Shown in pieces: positions 23,848-25,256 of a DNA stretch of 25,256 nucleotides. The DNA comes from JBQCHF01 sp051953655 (GTDB lineage: Bacteria > Actinomycetota > Actinomycetes > Motilibacterales > Motilibacteraceae). The notes below the pieces were generated by a model. It did no database searches. It had not been told where the DNA came from and worked only from the letters and a program-made list of their open reading frames with translations. Location of the stretch: positions 1 to 25,256 of the forward strand of contig JBQCIO010000039.1 of assembly GCA_051953655.1 (NCBI GenBank). The letters are read 5' to 3'. A program made the position numbers and the translations under genes. How positions within the stretch are numbered: the first letter of the stretch is position 1; each line of letters begins with the position of its first letter.

Positions 23848-24941
23848 GCATGACCTTCCCGGCCGTCGCGGACGTCCAGAGCCGGATCGCCGCCATCCAG
23901 TCCCGCTTCGGGTTCCTCGCCGGGTCACCCACGGTGGCGCCGACCTCCGACGCTCCGTCGGAGAGCTCCTCCGCGGCTGCCCTGGCCACGTCGGGCGACT
24001 TCGGCACCGACCTGTCCGCGGCCACCGACGCGCTCGCGCTCGGCTCGACTTCTCCGGCCACCACGGGGACGACCGGTGCACTGACCGTGGGCCAGCGGGC
24101 CGCGGACCTGGCCACCGGCTACGTCGGCGTCCCCTACGTCTGGGGCGGCACCGACCCGCGCACCGGCCTGGACTGCTCCGGCCTGGTGCAGGTGGTCTTC
24201 CGCCAGCTGGGCATCTCGCTGCCGCGGGTGGCGGCCGACCAGGCCCGCGCCGGCGTCGCCGTGCCGTCGCTCTCCGCGGCCGTGCCCGGCGACCTGCTGT
24301 TCTTCGACAACGGCACCAAGCAGCCGGGCATCGACCACGTGGGCATCTACCTCGGCGACGGCCGGATGGTGCAGGCGCCACGACCGGGCAAGAACGTCGA
24401 CGTCGTCCCGGTCCCCTCCGGCGTGGTCGCCATCCGGCGCGTCGCCGGGGACAGCCAGCCGGGCGCCGCGCCGCAGTCGAGGACCGTCGTGCAGCAGGCG
24501 TCGTCGGTCCCGGCCTGGGCCGGCGCGCCGACGTCGTCGCCGGGCCTTCCGGCGGCTGCGCAGCCCTACGCCGCCTCGTTCCGCGCCGCCTCGGCCGCCA
24601 CCGGCGTGCCGGTGCAGCTGCTCACGGCCGTGGCTCAGGTGGAGTCCGGCTTCCAGGCCGATGCCATCAGCCCGGCCGGTGCCCAGGGGCTGATGCAGCT
24701 CATGCCGGCCACCGCGCGCTCGCTCGGCGTCGACCCGATGCAGCCGGACCAGGCCATCTCCGGTGCGGCCCGGCTGCTCGCCTCGCTGCAGGAGGAGTTC
24801 GGCGGGCGCACCGACCTCGCCCTGGCCGCCTACAACGCCGGTTCCGGCGCGGTGAAGCAGGCCGGCGGCATCCCGCCCTACCCCGAGACCCAGGCCTACG
24901 TCAGCAAGGTCCTCTCCCTCGCTGGAAGGAGCTCCGCATGA
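23844..24941 (+). CDS. Bifunctional peptidoglycan hydrolase: NlpC/P60 endopeptidase plus lytic transglycosylase
   Basis: 365 aa with two wall-cutting domains. Residues about 80-200 are NlpC/P60: YVGVPYVWGG, Cys111 in LDCSGLV, His165 in DHVGIYLGDG. After an Ala/Pro/Ser-rich linker (205-240) comes an SLT lytic transglycosylase domain (245-360) with Glu267 in VAQVESGF, GAQGLMQLMPATA and AAYNAG. The first 75 residues are Ser/Ala/Thr-rich without a signal peptide, so export through the flagellar channel is likely (inference). ATG 23844 overlaps fliJ. Its place between fliJ and probable fliK suggests it opens the wall for the rod, the job of FlgJ in enteric bacteria. No FlgJ rod-cap domain is visible. 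Confidence 0.92.
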   Translation: MSMTFPAVADVQSRIAAIQSRFGFLAGSPTVAPTSDAPSESSSAAALATSGDFGTDLSAATDALALGSTSPATTGTTGALTVGQRAADLATGYVGVPYVWGGTDPRTGLDCSGLVQVVFRQLGISLPRVAADQARAGVAVPSLSAAVPGDLLFFDNGTKQPGIDHVGIYLGDGRMVQAPRPGKNVDVVPVPSGVVAIRRVAGDSQPGAAPQSRTVVQQASSVPAWAGAPTSSPGLPAAAQPYAASFRAASAATGVPVQLLTAVAQVESGFQADAISPAGAQGLMQLMPATARSLGVDPMQPDQAISGAARLLASLQEEFGGRTDLALAAYNAGSGAVKQAGGIPPYPETQAYVSKVLSLAGRSSA

Positions 24942-25256
24942 CCGCCCTCCCCGCTCTGGCTCCCGCCCCCGCAGCGCCGCCCCGCTCCGCGGACCGGTCC
25001 GCGCGCGCGGACGACGCCACGGGCCTGCCCGGCTTCGCCGACCACCTCGACCGCGCCCCGCAGGACGAGGGCGCGCCCCGCCCGGTGCGCTACGACCGCT
25101 ACCGCTGGGCGCCGGCCGAGCGCACGGCCGGCAAGCACGCGGAACGCTCCGCCCGTCGTACGGGGGAGGCCCGCCGCGACCCGCATCGCGCCGACCGCCC
25201 GGCCGGCGAGGGCAACGACGGACACGACGAGACCAGAGCGCCCGAGAGCGATGCCG
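24938..25256 (+). CDS. Probable flagellar hook-length control protein FliK, N-terminal part (cut by window end)
   Basis: The frame opens at ATG 24938, overlaps the preceding stop (ATGA), has AAGGAG 7 nt upstream, and stays open to the end (106 codons). The translated part is Ala/Pro/Arg/Asp-rich and disordered, with GFADHLDRA near residue 35, a pattern (short conserved FxxHL element in a disordered region) seen at the start of FliK-like proteins. Position after fliJ and a wall hydrolase also fits fliK. The diagnostic C-terminal domain is outside the window, so the name is inference. Confidence 0.6.
   Translation, partial: MTALPALAPAPAAPPRSADRSARADDATGLPGFADHLDRAPQDEGAPRPVRYDRYRWAPAERTAGKHAERSARRTGEARRDPHRADRPAGEGNDGHDETRAPESDA

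Overview
This 25.3-kb window is part of a flagellar and chemotaxis gene cluster from a high-GC Gram-positive bacterium. The strongly GC-biased third codon positions, frequent GTG starts, and fliW-csrA pairing next to flgN-flgK-flgL point to a motile actinobacterium. Geodermatophilaceae or a relative is my best guess from protein character, without a database search.

Layout. (1) 160-3918, plus strand: a tightly overlapping chemotaxis operon cheB-cheR-cheY-cheX-cheY-(cheX-like). It ends at a strong hairpin shared with the convergent operon. (2) 11772 down to 4029, minus strand: flgN-flgK-flgL-fliW-csrA, then two large glycosyltransferase genes. This operon carries the hook-filament junction proteins, the FliW/CsrA flagellin-translation switch, and enzymes that probably glycosylate flagellin. 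(3) 12052-17495, plus strand: fliA (sigma-28), flagellin, flaG, fliD, fliS, a small protein in the fliT position, and a third glycosyltransferase. (4) 17627-25256, plus strand: flgB-flgC-fliE-fliF-fliG-fliH-fliI-fliJ, a bifunctional NlpC/P60 plus lytic-transglycosylase wall hydrolase, and the start of a probable fliK cut by the window edge. This is the basal body, MS-ring/switch and export-ATPase operon.

Regulation visible in the DNA. Four leader regions (flgN, the large GT2 gene, flagellin and flgB) carry the same motif, TCAG-N15-GCCGA(T/C). I read it as the promoter element of the FliA encoded here. The predicted transcripts of flagellin and of the flgB operon start at or next to hairpins that present A-C-G-G-A in the loop, the classic CsrA target shape. 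The flagellin leader has a perfect hexaloop hairpin plus a second ACGGAC before the Shine-Dalgarno. The flgB leader has two such hairpins exactly 20 nt apart. The sequence therefore suggests that the FliW-CsrA switch acts on flagellin, as in Bacillus, and perhaps also on the whole basal-body operon.

I saw no rRNA, tRNA, CRISPR array, insertion sequence or phage gene. cheA, cheW, receptors, flgM and most of the rod-hook genes are not in this window.
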